This document shows positions 6,161-6,490 of a DNA stretch of 6,490 nucleotides, piece after piece. Made by a program: the position numbers and the translations under genes. The stretch is taken from positions 1 to 6,490 of the forward strand of contig JAISWA010000136.1 of the NCBI GenBank assembly GCA_031271275.1, given 5' to 3'. The DNA comes from Clostridiales bacterium. GTDB taxonomy: Bacteria > Bacillota > Clostridia > Lachnospirales > WQUN01. Under the pieces are notes generated by a model, which saw only the letters and a program-made list of their open reading frames with translations, was not told where the DNA came from and searched no databases. Each line of letters opens with the position of its first letter. The first letter of the stretch is position 1.

Positions 6161-6191
6161 GGCCGTCCCGAAAGGGGGGGCCTGTTTTTTT
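6161..6191 (+). terminator. Intrinsic terminator after the DtxR-like gene
   Basis: Nine bases after the stop codon, GGCCGTCCC pairs with the run of seven G plus CC around a GAAA tetraloop (6170-6173), with one G-G mismatch and one G-U pair, followed by TG and seven T (6185-6191). This separates the regulator from the downstream hydrogenase gene. Confidence 0.85.
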
Positions 6192-6205
6192 GCCGCGCCC
6201 ATCAT

Positions 6206-6235
6206 TTGCTTTTATCCAAAATGAAATGGTATACT
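6206..6235 (+). promoter_or_regulatory. Promoter of the hndA-like gene, with extended -10
   Basis: TATACT at 6230-6235 is preceded by TGG, giving an extended -10 element. A partial -35 TTGCTT (6206-6211) stands 18 bases upstream. The expected start point near 6242 leaves a leader of about 47 bases. A short inverted repeat GCGAT-TC-ATCGC occurs in that leader at 6254-6265. Confidence 0.6.
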
Positions 6236-6288
6236 GCGGAAGTTAAAAAGAAAGCGATTCATCGCATTAATTCAAAGGAGGCTGCAAT

Positions 6289-6490
6289 ATGACGCAAACG
6301 GCGATTGACCCAAAAGCGGAGACGGAAGGGATGGTCCCGGAAGTCGAAGCCTATATTGACGGGCTTGCCGACAAAAACGGCGCGTTGATACCCACGCTGC
6401 ATTTCGCGCAGGAAACTTACGGTTACCTTTCCAAGGAAGTGCAGCTTTTTATCGCGCACAAGCTGGAAGTGCCCGCGGCCAAAGTATACG
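6289..6490 (+). CDS. hndA: HndA/NuoE-like [2Fe-2S] subunit of an NAD(P)-linked hydrogenase or complex I (N-terminal part)
   Basis: The frame opens at ATG 6289-6291 and runs off the window end after 67 codons. An ideal AAAGGAGG (6274-6281) lies 7 bases upstream. Residues from about 33 to 67, such as LIPTLHFAQETYGYLS and the following EVQLFIAHKLEVPAAKVY, match the N-terminal helical region of the NuoE/HndA family, which precedes the thioredoxin-like [2Fe-2S] domain. The four cluster cysteines would lie beyond the window and cannot be checked. In an anaerobe this protein usually passes electrons between NAD(P)H and an [FeFe] hydrogenase or a formate dehydrogenase, with HndB/C/D-like genes downstream. 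A NuoE of a larger complex is the alternative. It follows the regulator terminator and has its own promoter. The first 20 residues are poorly conserved. Confidence 0.87.
   Translation, partial: MTQTAIDPKAETEGMVPEVEAYIDGLADKNGALIPTLHFAQETYGYLSKEVQLFIAHKLEVPAAKVY

Noticed and set aside
6259..6459. Minus-strand frame of 66 codons near the window end
   Set aside because: It lies opposite the HndA/NuoE-like gene, which has an ideal ribosome binding site and recognisable family sequence.

Overview
The window looks like chromosomal DNA of an anaerobic, moderately GC-rich bacterium, most likely a member of the Clostridia. The signs are strong GGAGG-type ribosome binding sites, a TTG start, sigma-A-like promoters, the style of the FeoA/FeoB and DtxR-family proteins, and the start of an HndA/NuoE-type NAD(P)-linked hydrogenase subunit. 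A gut Treponema is a weaker alternative. The taxonomic call is inference, because no marker gene is present.

Layout from left to right: (1) minus strand 1-1185, a long coiled-coil protein whose reading frame seems to join two translation units: a 79-residue leader with 11-residue repeats, and a 315-residue coiled coil with its own good ribosome binding site. (2) Minus strand 1291-2553, metY, a PLP-dependent O-acetylhomoserine sulfhydrylase. (3) Plus strand 2661-3347, a PHP-family metal-dependent phosphoesterase of unknown substrate, divergent from metY. (4) Minus strand 3363-5596, feoA and feoB with a 4-base ATGA overlap, encoding ferrous iron uptake; feoB converges on the PHP gene with a 15-base gap. 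(5) Plus strand 5757-6152, a short DtxR/IdeR-like metal-dependent repressor, divergent from feoAB and followed by a clear intrinsic terminator. (6) Plus strand 6289 to the window end, the N-terminal part of an HndA/NuoE-like [2Fe-2S] subunit with its own promoter.

The most coherent module is feoAB plus the divergent repressor. The 160-base region between them holds back-to-back promoter candidates whose -35 boxes overlap, an inverted repeat GTTAG-N6-CTAAC lying in the spacer and -10 of the feoAB candidate, and a hairpin in the feoA leader. A simple reading is that the repressor senses Fe(II) and shuts down feoAB. The hydrogenase gene next door would be a large iron consumer, but it has separate transcription signals.

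I found no mobile element, CRISPR array, tRNA or rRNA, and no stretch over 300 bases without a gene. I did not find a clearly new multi-gene system. The items most worth a second look are the two-part coiled-coil reading frame, the feoAB/repressor control region, and the mixed metal-ligand set of the repressor.
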